A stretch of DNA of 64,000 bases, from the NCBI GenBank assembly GCA_018894105.1, contig CM032128.1, forward strand, positions 20,627,001 to 20,691,000, in the 5' to 3' direction. Numbering within the stretch: position 1 is the stretch's first letter; every line of letters begins with the position of its first letter. The position numbers and the translations under genes were made by a program. The stretch is from Jacaranda mimosifolia (taxonomy: Eukaryota; Streptophyta; Magnoliopsida; Lamiales; Bignoniaceae). Below are positions 11,665 to 24,015 of the stretch, in pieces. The notes under the pieces are model-generated. The model saw only the letters and a program-made list of their open reading frames with translations. It was not told where the DNA came from and made no database searches.

Positions 11665-12014
11665 TTTTGGTACATAATAGAATAATTAAAACTTATAGGA
11701 ACTTAACAAAATATGGCACGACATTGATGTGCACATCATATGTAGTACTATGTGAATATAACTTAACAAGCCGTACATGTGCAGCATGATACATTACTTT
11801 TACGACAAAAATATTTACAAACCTAAAAAACATCCAACACAACTACCACAACCCAATCGATTACATTGAGTAGCATTCAGTGAAAATGCCAAAAACTTAC
11901 ACGACATAATGCATCACAAAGTTTAGGTCTAATGTGCATAATTTACCCACATTTGATGAGCAAGGGAATCACGAAATTGAGACCTATGATCAAGGTCCAC
12001 TTGAGATGGCCTCA

Positions 12015-12914
12015 ATCATAGCTCACAATAGCTAGAGTCAATGAGGTAGTACTTTCCTAGAAAGATTGAAAGTAAGAATTTTAGAGGCCGAACATAATGA
12101 TCATGATTTATTCTAACGGTATAAGTCCACTTTATCTATTCACCTTGTGATGGCCATGGAAAATGAGGATCTATGGTAATGGAATGACTCAACACACGTG
12201 TATCATTTGCACTTCCCTCTTACCCCACATAAACATAAGTGAACATGAGGTCCATGTTGCAGATGGCCAGAACATTTTGTGCTATTGTGGCCTTACGACA
12301 TCTGTATGTATTTTGTTGTTGTGATGGTACTGATGCAGGAAAAATTGTGCCTTCAACTGCACCAACATAATCCTATAAACAAGGATTTGATGATTTTATG
12401 ATCTCAAGTAATCAAGTTGTTGGGCTTTACTCAACGTGATAAATAGGTTAGTGGAGTTACCTTGAAGTAGAGGTAGAAAGAACTATTCAAAGCAATTTTG
12501 TGATGGACAACATTCAAAATCAAGTTGAGTGATTATCTTAGGTGCTGCTAGGAAATTTAATGCTTTAGCAACCCTTCGCACATGACGATGAATAGTTTCA
12601 CTTGAGTGTTGGAATCTCTCACAGTTGTCACGTTGAAACTTCCCTTGCCCTACTATTTGCAAAAATATTGCAACTGATTCTTTAAGACCAATTATAGTGG
12701 ATCTCCCTTCCTTAAGGACTCCACACGATGCTATAAAATCACATAAGGTAAAGAAACAGTCATGAGTCATTTGTAATGCATTTCTTATTCTATTGGGATG
12801 ACCATGAACTAGCTTCCCAATCCAATCTGCCCTTCTTAACCTAGACATATAGCAAGGTGTTATGTTCCCGAAGTAAGATGGACAAAAAACTTGTGAAAAG
12901 AAAATGAAAGCCAT
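12015..12914 (-). pseudogene. PIF/Harbinger transposase (ALP1-like), broken
   Basis: Minus-strand 12914-12483 encodes the N-terminal region (MSRLRRADWIGKLVHGHPNR, then LKESVAIFLQIVG and the HRHVRRVAKALNFLA helix). After a gap that looks like an intron, about 12375-12120 reads through YVGAVEGTIFPASVPS, YRCRKATIAQNVLAICN and GSANDTRVLSHSI, then FLGKYYLIDSSY. This is the nuclease core of the DDE_4 superfamily. The first catalytic Asp (usually GAIDGT) is Glu here, and a tryptophan codon has become a stop in the tract before EGSANDTR. The third acidic block was not found. Family enzymes cut and paste the element with a 3-bp TWA target. This copy is inactive. Confidence 0.85.
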
Positions 12915-13747
12915 GCCATCATCAAATTGGACACTTTTGTCAAAGTCGGAGAAGAAAAGTTAGATGAAGATGAAGATGTGCTAGAATTAGAATCAGATTA
13001 TGAGCTTCCATTTTCTTACATTTTCTCATCAGACTGACATATAGACTCGAACTCACTAATTTGCCCCATTAAAATAGATGAAACAGAAAGCTTGTTGTAC
13101 ATTTTTAAGTACATGTATCATTATCATTAATTAAGCAAGCCACATGTGAATAAGCACACCACATATTATCAGGTTGATAGGAAGCAAAACATGTTACAAA
13201 ATGATAGAGCACATCTTATCATGGATTTAGGCAATTGAAGTAAAAATAAAGAGACATGCCACCACCTAGTACTACCAACAAGTACATCCTATCGTGTGGG
13301 GAAAAAAAACACCTGTCGTGTAAAATTTTCATTTTAAAGACTGCAATACTGAAACAATCACAATATGTATATTTATATATTATTAAATATGTTTACTTAC
13401 GCAAATCAATGTTGTGCAGTTTGACACACTCACAGGTTGTTTATTGCTGAAAAAAGAAAACCAAACCAAAAAAAAAAAATTTGCCACCTTAGATTAACCA
13501 TGCAGCAGTTAATGGGGAAAACTCTAGTGCACATGCCCCATACATAGAGGTTCAAGTTCAAGTACAGTCACGACACACATACCCTACATGCTTACAATAT
13601 TGTTAAAACTATTATACATACCAAAATCATTAAAATCTTCTTTAAAAGGTAAAAAAATCCTTCAAACAAATGAAAATACAAATATAAATACGGACTGAAA
13701 GTAACATAATATTGTATAAAACATTCTTTTTGCAGCATATGCCCACA
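12915..13747. other. Spacer between Harbinger genes
   Basis: AT-rich sequence between the Myb/SANT ORF and the transposase. The first ~150 bases next to the transposase may contain its degraded N-terminus. No other conserved motif is visible. Confidence 0.4.
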
Positions 13748-14744
13748 TCAAGCTACACCCAAAGACTCAACCCACTTTCTCCTCTCTTCATCATTCATAA
13801 AGAGAAACATCTTGCAGCGCGTCTTGCTCAAGAGAGCATCTTGAGCTTTGAAGAACAAATGGCAAGGCAGGTTGTCCATGCTCTTTAGTACAGCATGCAA
13901 GCATCAATGCTATGCGAAGCACCTTTCTCAAGCTTTTTAGCCTTAGCACTATTAACACTAGTCAAAGCATCAATTGTATCATCTATCCTCAATGAACGGT
14001 TGCTTTTGGATTTCTTTAACTTAGACATTGGTGGAGCATAGTTAGTGGGGAGGGGGCCAACATTAAATGAAGGAGTAGAAATTCCTTCATTGGTAAGTTA
14101 AGGCTCATAGGTACTTGAAGGATCTTCTAGTACATCTTGGCTGGGAACATTTAGGTCTATTTCATCCTCGCTCTGATATGGTTGTTGTGAAGAAGACATG
14201 GCATTACTCCCACTAGCCATCGTGTTGTAGATATCTCAATGCAAAGATAATAATGTGGGAGACCTTATTTTTTGAGGTTGCCATCTATTGGGTTTTCCTA
14301 TTAAGAGGAGTAAGACGACATAAGTTAGCAGTGTCCTTAATTTGGACTAGGCTACTTGACTAATACAATTGTACCAACTAAGTTAAATGGGAACTTTTTT
14401 CTTGCAATAAGCCATTTGGCCCAACGCTCCTCCGATGTTGTGGCTGTGCAAGTCACACTATCCCAACCAAATCCCATCATCTTAGTGAGTAAGTCATGAA
14501 ACTTACACCATAAACCTCGGACTCTATTCAATTTACTCTTTAGTTGGTCAACATCATAGAAATGGTTTGTTCTAAGGTGAAGTTCCCGTTGTATGTCTAA
14601 CTAAATGGATGTCGTAAAGATAGTGGAGAAAAGTTGTCCTTTGATGAATTGTTCATACATCAATTCTATAAGAACAATTAAAGTAGTTAAATCCCATTTA
14701 GCCTCAGTTGCCTTATTGTGCACCCATTTTGAAGTCCTTGGCAT
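13748..14744 (-). pseudogene. Harbinger Myb/SANT-like ORF, broken
   Basis: The frame opens at 14744 (MPRTSKWVHNKATEAKWDL). It continues with a trihelix-like Myb/SANT pattern: QLKSKLNRVRGLWCKFHDLL, then GFGWDSVTCTA and EERWAKWLIARKKFPF. A Ser/Gln-rich linker starts at ATG 14220, followed by SKLKKSKSNRSLRIDDTIDA. The C-terminus, ending at the TGA at 13748-13750, reads DEERRKWVESLGVA, a typical ending of these proteins. In this superfamily the Myb protein partners the transposase and aids DNA binding and nuclear entry. Several stops and frameshifts break it. It lies upstream of the transposase in the same orientation. Confidence 0.8.
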
Positions 14745-16383
14745 CTATTCGGAGAAGATGACATTAAGTTAGATTTATAATCTTCTACTTTTATCTATCA
14801 TTACATGATGAATACATATTGAATATACATTTTACAAAATAAATAGATCTAAATTATAGAGTTATTATTGGGACAACCATAGGTAATTAGTCACATAAAT
14901 ATAATTTCAGTAAGTTGGTAGGGAGTTGAATTGTGAACCACTTATTAAGGTTCTACATAAGTTTGTATGCACATTAAAATTTCATTTGCTTCACTGGCAT
15001 TGATATAATTCGGCCTCCAAAATAATTGTTAAACAAAAAATGTATGTTCAGAATTGTTGGGGTATATCAGTCTTCTTCTATGTTCATATGGGTAGGAATT
15101 ACTACCTATATATGCATACTATGTGAATGCACATATTTATGAGTAGATGAGGACCAAAGTGGACATCTATGTGCGATTAATTTGCAGTTGTGTTTTAAGT
15201 TCATGGTATGCATTTAGGCTACATAATTGTATTTGTTTTCACAGTCATGAAACAGATTCAGTTGTGTTATTATTTCAAGTAGAGGTTTCAACATAGTCTA
15301 AATATTCAATCTAAATGCAGATACAACTAGGTTTTTGTTTCATGGTGACAATTCAACCTAAGGGATTCTTGAGTCTTATTTAGGATTTAATATGGTTCAC
15401 TATGTTCCTATTTCTCACTAACACATGAAACATAATGTAGGATTTCAACAGTAAAACTGGTCCAATGCAACAAATGTAAAAGCAAACCAAATGGTCAAAA
15501 TGCACTCTATTAACAAAAACTTCATATCTTCATTGAAAACAAGATTGGATCTTCAGCCATCATGCCATAAACCCAAACAACATAAATCTAATACCATATA
15601 TATTCAACGGTTCTGAGAAAGCAAACCAAAAAGAAAACAAAACCAAAAACAAAAAAAAAATCCCAATACTACACATATTCATATAATCAACAACGAAGTC
15701 AATGATAATCAAAATCCATCCCCAAATTTGGATAAATCTTAAGGAAAAAAGCGCAACAACAACAATCCATCACTAAATCGGGCCACCCATTTTTGAATTG
15801 AAGCCAACATACATATAACCAAACTAAAACCCACTCAAATCTTGGAAAACAGATGAAAAATTAGAAGAAAAACAAAAAACGTTTGCATTTGATGGTCCAG
15901 ATCTGAAGGGTACAACAATTTGTTTCACTGCCCCATACTTGAACTGCTAAAAACTCACCATCAAAGCTATTCTCCATCACTTCGCTGGTTGATGCGGTGG
16001 GCTGGCCTCACCAATGGATGAAATTTTGTGTCTGGCCATGGTAGAGTCTCGGATCTTGTTATTGTGTTTGAAAGGTATGAGACCTTTTTCTTGCTGTGGA
16101 AAATGAGCTTGTGTTTTCTCCTCCATTTATTTTGAAGTTGGGGAACCCATACGAGGAATGAAAGATGATGGAAATGAAAGAAGTTTGAAAAGTATTAGGA
16201 AGATAAAATAGCAGATATGGATAATAATAGGGGGTGAAATAGGGATGAAAATGGAGAGGGGATGTAAAAAAGAATGTTTTGAAAATAAAAATGTATGAAA
16301 AAATAGTGTAGAAGTTGATAAATCTCTATTTTCATTTTGAGGAGAAAATGAAAATGGGTGTGGAGAATGACACAAACGGGCTC
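14745..16383. other. Harbinger right subterminal region
   Basis: Non-coding, AT-rich. The last ~400 bases (purine-rich on plus, with GAAAATGAAAATGGG-type runs) lead to the right terminal repeat. Position 16051 on the minus strand holds an ATG followed by a short frame (MARHKISSIGEAS), which could be a first exon, but nothing links it to a known protein. Confidence 0.4.
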
Positions 16384-16386
16384 TTG

Positions 16387-17733
16387 GACATTCTAAGTAG
16401 AGGATTTTTCTTGCTTGCTAAGATCTCATCATTTTAATCTTCTTACTTAGGTTTTCTATATCCTAATACATGCATCACATACATCAATAGGATATGGAAA
16501 GCATAAGCATGCTCCTATGGTGGGATGACCATGAGCCTAGCCAAGTGGTAAAGCCATAGGTACACCACCTAGTTGATTTTGAGTGGGTTGATTAAATCTA
16601 GCTATTACATAAGTTTATCCTATACATTCATGGGTCTTCTTGGGTCTCCATGCCTTCAATGGTCTTCTTTTCTCCTTGTAACATTTACTTGAGAAAGAAA
16701 TCCTCACTCTTAGTAATTCTACTCTCATAACATTTACAAGATAGAAATTAAGAGGCATGCAAACCCCAATTTAATACAATTCTTTTCAACAGTTTGAAAC
16801 AAATAAAATCAATATTAAAGGATCATGATCATCCCCATTCATTCATCATCCATTCAACACTTAAATGAATAATAAATAAATCAAGAATTGACATTCAATT
16901 CCATCAATTAAATTCTTATCTCATAAATAATTAATTGGCCAAGCAAGATGAAGCATAACAATTATGCCACTTTGTTGAAGATTAACTTGAACTAATTTTT
17001 AAAATCAATCAAAAATGTCAAACATAATTTTGAGAACTTGCACAACATTTTTGCATCTATTATGTGTGATACAAAACACTTTTGGTCACTTAAAGAAGCC
17101 CAAAAATCAACCAAACTCATGCCAAAATAAACTAGACCGCTACCTGGCCAAGCTCGGTGCACTGCCGCACGGCAGGCACACACCTAGTGCACCCACTGCT
17201 TGGCCAAGTAGGGCAGCATGCCCTGTTTTCACTTCGGCACCGAGTCAAATGAGTTTTAGCTCAATTTTTGTGCACCAAAAAATTTAAAACACATTCTAAA
17301 CATTAAATTACACAATATAGATGAAATTCCAAATTCAAAACACCTTTTGGAAAAGGAATTTCAAGTGCTCAATCATGCTTTCAAAAAAAAAGTTCAAGTA
17401 AGAATCATATTCTTCAAAAATCTCCAACAAAACTCCAATCATATTGGATTTAAAAATGACCAAAACACCTTAAGGCCTTTAACAACATGCTATATCAACA
17501 TATAACATAATCTAATGCTAAATCAACATTCAACATTAGCATATATGAATTAAAACATGCTCAACATATGAATTAACACATTAAAACACATATTAGCATA
17601 ATTTCAATTCATCAATCAAGGAGCCACACACGTCCAAACACTCCAATCCATAGAAAGGATCAAGTATTTGGTGATTTTGATCAATTCATCACATGAATCA
17701 ATCAACCAAAAATCCAAATCATAGCATGAACTA
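16387..17733 (-). other. Copia A leader, PBS-proximal part
   Basis: This aligns with 42250-43620 of copia C in inverse orientation, including a conserved GC-rich island at about 17135-17235 (matching 42770-42870). With 4579-5192 it makes a leader of roughly 1.9 kb between primer-binding site and gag. No open frame is conserved between copies. Confidence 0.75.
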
Positions 17734-17747
17734 GGCTCCGATACCCC
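17734..17747 (-). other. Copia A primer-binding site
   Basis: On the minus strand this reads GGGGTATCGGAGCC, close to TGGTATCAGAGC, the complement of initiator methionine tRNA used by plant LTR retrotransposons. It lies 11 bases inside the end of the 5' LTR. Confidence 0.8.
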
Positions 17748-18603
17748 TTGAAGGCATATGTAACACCAAGATTCAATAGTCAAAACATTAAAAATAGAAA
17801 TTAACTAGGCTACACATGTCACCAAGGATCTAAACATGACATTGATTCAAATTTAGATGGAGAATTACCTTGTTGTGCTCAAAAACTAAGGAAGGAAGAA
17901 GAAAGCCTTTGACACTCGAAAACTGTCTTCCAGCAGCACAGCGGATTCCAATCAATGTTTGACCAGGCAAATGATCTCTGATTTGAGTGAAACTTGCACC
18001 AAAATATCACTAACTCTTTGATGTATCTTCCCTCCAAAATCTAGCTCAATCAAATCTTGGCAAGACCTCCAAAAGTGGCTCGAAAGTTACTGCCAGAAAC
18101 TGGATCTCCAAAAGGCACAGCAATCCAATTGTCTTGCCTCTAGCGTTAAGACCCACACACCAATGCAACACCAATTATCCTCAATATCAGCTGGAGAATA
18201 AAGAGAAGAACATGTAAGGATGAAGGCTTTAATTGAAGGTTGGAGAAGAAGAGAAGTGAAGCTTCAACATATGATGCAACACTTGAAAATCACTACAACA
18301 AATTACACTTTTAGTAATGAATAATTTCGTTACCATAAGGCTGAAATTCGTTACTCAAAATACTGAAATGAATTTTTTGTTACTTAAGTTTAGTGCCCTA
18401 AAGCCCGTCGCAAAAAGTATTAGTAATGAAATTTATGGTTCATTACGAATGATGGACTTATGGTGATGAAATGTATCGTTACCAAAAATATGATATTAGT
18501 AACAAAAAAGTGTATTAGTTACAATAGATTTTTATAGCGTAACGAAATATTTAGTTACTAAAACATTGGCAATTTTGTTGCATTTTATTTTTTCGTTACC
18601 AAT

Positions 18604-19185
18604 GTATAATATAATTTTTTGATCTCGCTGGGCCGCTGGTAGCTGGGCATGCAAACGCTGGGCCGACAAGTCAGGCTGGACCGACTGTGGCTTAGTATGT
18701 GCACGCTGGGCTTTGCTCTCTAGACTTCAGCGCGATGGGCTTAAGGCGAGCACAGACCATTGGATTAGGCCCCGAGTTTTGGGCCGCTTCATCAAGCTTT
18801 AACACACTGGGCCATCCACTACACTGCACTAAAGTCAAATGGGCACCGATCCATGGGTTAGGCTAGGAACTATTGGGCCCGTTCATTGGGCCTTGGATTG
18901 GGCTCCTTGCTTCGGCGCACTGGGCTGAGCGCTTGGGCCTGCTCGAATGGGCCCAACATCTTGGGCCTGGGCGTGATGGGTTGCTTCATCAAGCTCTCAC
19001 ACTGGGCCATCCACTGCACTGCACTAAACTAAAGCTGGATGGATACCGGTCCATGGGCTGGGCTGGGAACTGCTGGGCCCACTCATTGGGCCTCGAACTC
19101 GGGCTCTCTGCTTCGGCACGTTGGGCTGAGAGCTTGGGCCTACTGGACTGGGCCACGCATCTTGGGTCTGGGCACGATGGATTGT
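18604..19185. repeat. GC-rich TGGGCC island with ~197 bp tandem repeat in CACTA
   Basis: An abrupt GC-rich block in an otherwise AT-rich element, built on CTGGGCC. Two long copies start near CTTCATCAAGCT at about 18787 and 18984, sharing GCCATCCACT, CCGGTCCATGGG-like and CATCTTGGG segments. Open frames here on both strands are by-products of the repeat. Confidence 0.75.
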
Positions 19186-20699
19186 AGTTTGTTGGAGATA
19201 AATCTGGAGGTTTGCTTGAAGCGGGACTCGATCCCGTGCCAGTGCCCACATGAAGCAAGCTCCTAACATATGTACTTATTCTCTTTGCCTCCAAAACTTA
19301 ATATGGCTCCCAAGCCTCGTCTCCTATGCTCTTTGCTTACTAAAATTAATATTGATTTTTTTTAACTTATGCTATTTATTTAAAATCATTACATTATTTT
19401 GTTCAAAATAATTAGAAAATTTTATTTATTTAAAATTATTAAAATTACATTTTGAGGATAAATTTTAGAATTTATTTTTATTTAAACTATTTATTTTGAT
19501 TAATAAATAAATTTAATTTTATTTATTTATATATACTCACATCAAGGTCTTGCAAGGTTCAAACTCTAGATCTCACACATTTTGACTTATTTATTTTTCA
19601 TTAATTAATAAATTTAATGAAATTAGTTTAAATGAGGGCTTGACTGTTCATGAATTGGAGCATTTCATCAAAATATTTTAGCAAAATGGTTTTTTGGAAG
19701 TGGGGTTGGGGAATGTAATAGTTGTTTGTTTGTATTTTGGTGGTAGGTGGAAAATGAATTGGAAAAAAATTATTTACTTATTTGTGTTTTAGGAGGAAAC
19801 AAGATATCGTATCAATAATTTTTTTATTGGGTAGGTAGGGTGAAATTGACATTTTAAAATTACTACTGTAAGTATGATATTTTTAGATCTTATTTTTATT
19901 TTTAAATTATTTATTTTAGTTAATAAATAATTTTCTATATTTAATAAATATATTCAACTTAATCTAATTAAATTATTTTAAATATGATTATTTTTTTAAT
20001 ATTAGTGAGATGTAATTTAAAAACAAAATCATATTTAATTAAGAGATGGATTTGATTTTTCTTTTTCTTTTATAATTAATAAATATGTTTAATTAAATTT
20101 GATTAAATTACTTTAGATATGTTGATGATTTTAAATTTTTACTTTTTAAATTCAACTTCAATTAAAAGATTATTTCATATTTAAAAAAATTATTAATAAA
20201 ATTATTTAAATTTATTCTGAGTAATTTAAATAATATTAAAGTCAAACCCCCATATTAAAGTTACAAATAAGTCCAGGGGTATTTTTGTCTGAAAAATAAT
20301 CAAAACAGCTTTTGAAAGATATTTTTGAATTTTAATATAAATTTTCAACCGACGTCTACAAATTTGTTAAGAATGCTAACAGTTCTTCAAATATTTAATT
20401 AAATATATGGGGATAAAAAATAATTTTATTAAACTTACAACTACATTACTAAGTTTATATTACAATGTCATGAGTGTTTCAAAATAATTTCAAAATTTCC
20501 AACTATATTAAAGTTATACAAGTTGATCAATTTCAAAACAATTTGCGTTAATTAAGTGTAGAAAATTTTCAATAAATGCATGTTCAAATTGTCCACATCA
20601 ATATATTATTAGTACAGAATATTTTAATTTTTAAAATAAAATTAATTACACATAAAGACTAAAGTTTTTAGAATTTATAAACAATTTTTCTAAAGTCTT

Positions 20700-21610
20700 T
20701 TTGTTCAAAGACAATGTCCTAATAAAGAATAACAAAGAATAGAATTAAATTTTTAACCTCCATAATAATACGTCATAATTCATCTTATAATATAAGATAA
20801 AACAAATAATTTGTGTATATACTATTTATACACAAAATGGAGGGAGGAGCAAAAATTTGGAGGTAATAAAAAAAATAATAGGGGAATTTATTTTTGGAGG
20901 GAAACTTATTTTTTTGAAGGAAATATAATATGTAGACCAACTAATTCTTAAGAACAATTTGTTCAGGTCCTTGAAAGTTTATAATCAATACATTTAATAA
21001 TATATTTTAAGTTAATAATTTTTTTACACTATATTAGACCGTGAATGTTATCTCCATTTTAGCAATTTATATAGTAAAACATACATGTAATTAACATATA
21101 GATATCTATAAGTTATAAAAATCTTTAACTGGCCAATACAAAGATTAAAAAATGAAATGTAACATTAACAAGCCTAACTTCCGAGACCGTATTCTTTTCA
21201 TTAAGTATTATGATAAACTAGATTTCTTTCTTTTCTTTTGATATTCAGGTATGTAACATTTAACTATTTGTTTAAAGGATCTTTTAGAATTTTTCTGAAA
21301 GAATATTGTATAAATTATAATAAAAAATTAAATTCTTAAGCACCAAAATTTATAAGTCCAAATTATATGTTATTTAACTATTTTAACTATAATAGAAAGT
21401 CATTTAATAATTTAAAAACTTATATGTCAATTCATCATATAATCTAAGATAAAAGAAATTAATTTTGCTATAAATTATTTATACAAAAAAATGGAGGAGC
21501 TAAAATTTAGAGGAATCGAAAAAATGAAGAGAATTCATTATTATTAGAGGGAATCAAATTTTTGGAAGAAATAAAGTTAAATTATTATGTCAAACTAATA
21601 ATAAAAACAA
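20700..21610. repeat. Internal ~650 bp-spaced duplication in CACTA
   Basis: The block at about 20775-20960 (ATGGAGGGAGGAGC, then GGAGGGAAAC) recurs at about 21425-21610 (ATGGAGGAGCTAAAATTTAG) with many small changes. This is an old internal duplication. No coding content. Confidence 0.5.
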
Positions 21611-22364
21611 TTGTTAACATTTTTTATGGGCCAAATTTTGGAGGGAAACAAAATTGCATTGCCACCAAATTCATTAAATAAATTTATACATATGTATAAG
21701 ATAAGAATATATGAAATAATGATAAATTTATATATGTATAAAATGAGAAATATATGGTGAATCTTCTTTAAATTTTATTGAAATTTATATATATATATAT
21801 GTATATAAGTATGAATAAAAAATTATATTATATATATTTTTATAAATGTTAAATATTATTTAATTCAGAATGAATAAATAGAAAAAGATAGATAAAATAA
21901 AAGTAATTTAAATTTTTATTGATAAATTTATATATATGTATATTATATATTTGTGAATAAGTATTAATAGAAAAAATAAGTATACGTGTAAGAATAATTA
22001 GAAAGGAAAAAGATAAAAATAAAAATTATTTAAAATTTTATAGATAAATATATATATATATGTATAAAATGAGAATATATGAAATAATGAGAAATGAGAA
22101 ACAACAATAAATTTATATATATGTATAAAATGAGAAATATATGAAATAATGGAAGAAGAGAGAAATGAGAATAAAAAGAAAAGAAAAGAATGAAAAAAGA
22201 AAGAAAAAATAAAATATGATAATAAAAATTTATTTAAATCGAATTGTATATATGTGAAATGATTAAGGGTAAATTGATCTTTTTATATTAAACTCATGTT
22301 AAATGGGTAACAAATGTGGAGGGGGAGGCTATGTGCGTGGTTTTATAAAACATAAGGAAGTTAT

Positions 22365-22387
22365 TTTGTGTGTGTGTGTGTGTGTGT
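22365..22387. repeat. (TG)n microsatellite
   Basis: About eleven uninterrupted TG dinucleotides inside the CACTA element. Confidence 0.9.
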
Positions 22388-22439
22388 ATTCACAGTAGGG
22401 TTTGAAATTAAAACAAGTATTTGAAATAATTATTTTAAA

Positions 22440-22621
22440 TCAGATTGGCAGGTTGGATTTGGTGGATTTGAGTTGGCGAGTTGACCAATTAAAAACCAGG
22501 TCGACCTGAACCTGACCTGATACGATTCAGGTTGGGTTGGATTAGGGTTGAGAAAATTAATGTTATACCCCTACTTCAACCCAACCTGAACCTGCAAGAC
22601 CCATCCAAATTGCCACCCCTA
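22440..22621. mobile_element. hAT-like MITE fragment nested in CACTA
   Basis: The right end reads, in reverse complement, TAGGGGTGGCAATTTGG, the TAGGGGTG terminus shared with the hAT elements at 26170 and 57488. Inside are facing CAGGTTGGGTTGG and CCAACCTGAACCTG motifs. A clean left end and an 8-bp duplication were not found. Confidence 0.45.
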
Positions 22622-22629
22622 TTGACAAA

Positions 22630-23440
22630 ATTCATTATAAAATTAGTGAATTCCAATTAATAAAAAAGGAGTAGCTAAAGCCCAATTAATCAACTCTGCA
22701 ATTTGATGTCAAACCTAATTCTTTACCAAATGACATTAATTTACTAAAAAACCGGTGAATTCATATTAATAAAGAAAAGTTGCAAAAACACAATTAATCA
22801 ATTCTTCAAATTAATGTCAGATCCAATTCATTTTGAAATCCAATTCACTAATTTACTAGGAGAATTATTGAAGCTCAATTAACGAAAAGGAAGTTGGTAA
22901 AGCCCAATTAACGAATTCTTCAAATTAGTATGAAGCCCAATTTGCCAATTCACTAAAATATTAGTTAAGCCCAATTAGTAAAAAAAAAAAAAAAAAAAAT
23001 GGCTGGTCAACCCAAAGTAATCAATTATTTGAACTAATGTGAAGCCCAATTAATAAAAATTAAGGTCAGTTCCTTGAAGAAAGCTTGATTTATCATTTAC
23101 CTCGCTTCAAATTTATTCAAGACCAAATCTTAAAATGATGCATAATTCACCACTTAATTTACTATAAATTTGGTCATATCTATTTCATAAATGAAAACTC
23201 CCAATCCATTGAATAATTCACAAAAAAGTGATAAAGCCCAATATTTTAAAGAAATTGGCCCAACTAATGGATTATTCACTTCAAATTTCTTCAAACTCAA
23301 TTTTTAAAATAAAATCCAGTTAAGTAATAATTCACTAAAAAATTAGTTAAACCCAATTAACAAATTCTTTACATTATTGTGAAGTCCATTTCTTGAACGA
23401 AAGCCCAACCCACAAGTATTAGTAAAATTTTAATTTAATA
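22630..23440. repeat. Degenerate AAGCCCAATTAA repeats
   Basis: AAGCCCAATTAA-like phrases followed by ATTCACTAAAAAA-like phrases recur about every 60-80 bases. They grade into the right subterminal motif array of the CACTA element. Confidence 0.5.
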
Positions 23441-23988
23441 GTCATTTATAATTAGTAACGAAAATCACTGTTACCATATGTGTACAATTGATATTTGGAG
23501 GGAATGAATTTTGGAGGGAAGTTAATTAAAGTTTAGTAACTAAAAACTTTGTTACAACATATTTTATTTGTAACAAATATTTTGTTGTTACAAAAGGTAC
23601 CAAAATTTGTTACAAATATATCTTCTTATATGACGGAAAATGATATCGGTAACAAAATAATATTTTCCGTAATGAATTATTATTTAGTTACGAACATAAA
23701 AAAATTTAAGGTAACAAATTTGAGTTAAATGTAACAAAACTTTTACTTTGTTACTAAAGAAAATGTTATTTGTAACAATAAATCAATTTTGTTACAATAA
23801 ATCTAACATATGTAACGAATTTTACCTTTGTTACCAAAATTTTTGTTATGTAAAGTGCAATTTGTTGTAGTGAATTCGAGGGAAAATTTTAGAGAATCTA
23901 ATTCACATAGAATGTGATGTCATGCTATCATTTTGGCCGCCCCCTCTGTATATCTATATATGTGTGTGTGTGTGTGTAGAGGGAGGAT

Positions 23989-24015
23989 GGTGTGATGCCA
24001 AGGTGTCATCACACC
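23989..24015 (-). promoter_or_regulatory. LTR promoter hairpin (copia A)
   Basis: GGTGTGATGCCA, three bases, then TGTCATCACACC: a 12-bp stem with one mismatch. In the LTR's own (minus) sense it lies just upstream of a TATATAGATATA stretch at about 23949-23961. It matches the perfect hairpin at 41560-41586. Confidence 0.6.

Larger units (their letters stand above)
5196..16383 (-). mobile_element. PIF/Harbinger DNA transposon inserted in copia A
   Basis: The left end reads CAGCTTGTTTTGATTCATTT. The right end, reverse-complemented, reads GAGCCCGTTTGTGTCATTCT. The two align over about 22 bases and match the GAGCCTGTTTG style of PIF/Harbinger ends. Flanks are TTA (5193-5195) and TTG (16384-16386). 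The related copia C copy shows a single TTA at the same point, which supports a 3-bp TWA-type duplication. Inside, on the minus strand, lie the two classical Harbinger genes: a Myb/SANT-like ORF and an ALP1-like transposase. At 11.2 kb it is very long for the superfamily because it also holds a zf-GRF ORF, a Transposase_32-type pseudogene and a hairpin repeat array. A second nested element inside it is possible, but I could not define its ends. Confidence 0.8.
18291..23872. mobile_element. Non-autonomous CACTA (En/Spm) transposon
   Basis: The left end reads CACTACAACAAATTACACTT. The right end in reverse complement reads CACTACAACAAATTGCACTT, one mismatch in 20. It is flanked by the 3-bp duplication AAT (18288-18290 and 23873-23875). 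The homologous copia C LTR at about 45042 has a single AAT at this point. Both subterminal regions are rich in short GTAACAAA / TTCGTTAC-type motifs in both orientations (about 18310-18600 and 23440-23860), as expected for transposase binding arrays. No transposase frame was seen in the 5582 bp, so it needs a partner in trans. Confidence 0.93.

Noticed and set aside
18873..19294. Several overlapping frames on both strands
   Set aside because: They result from the stop-poor GC-rich TGGGCC repeat, and none has a recognisable domain.
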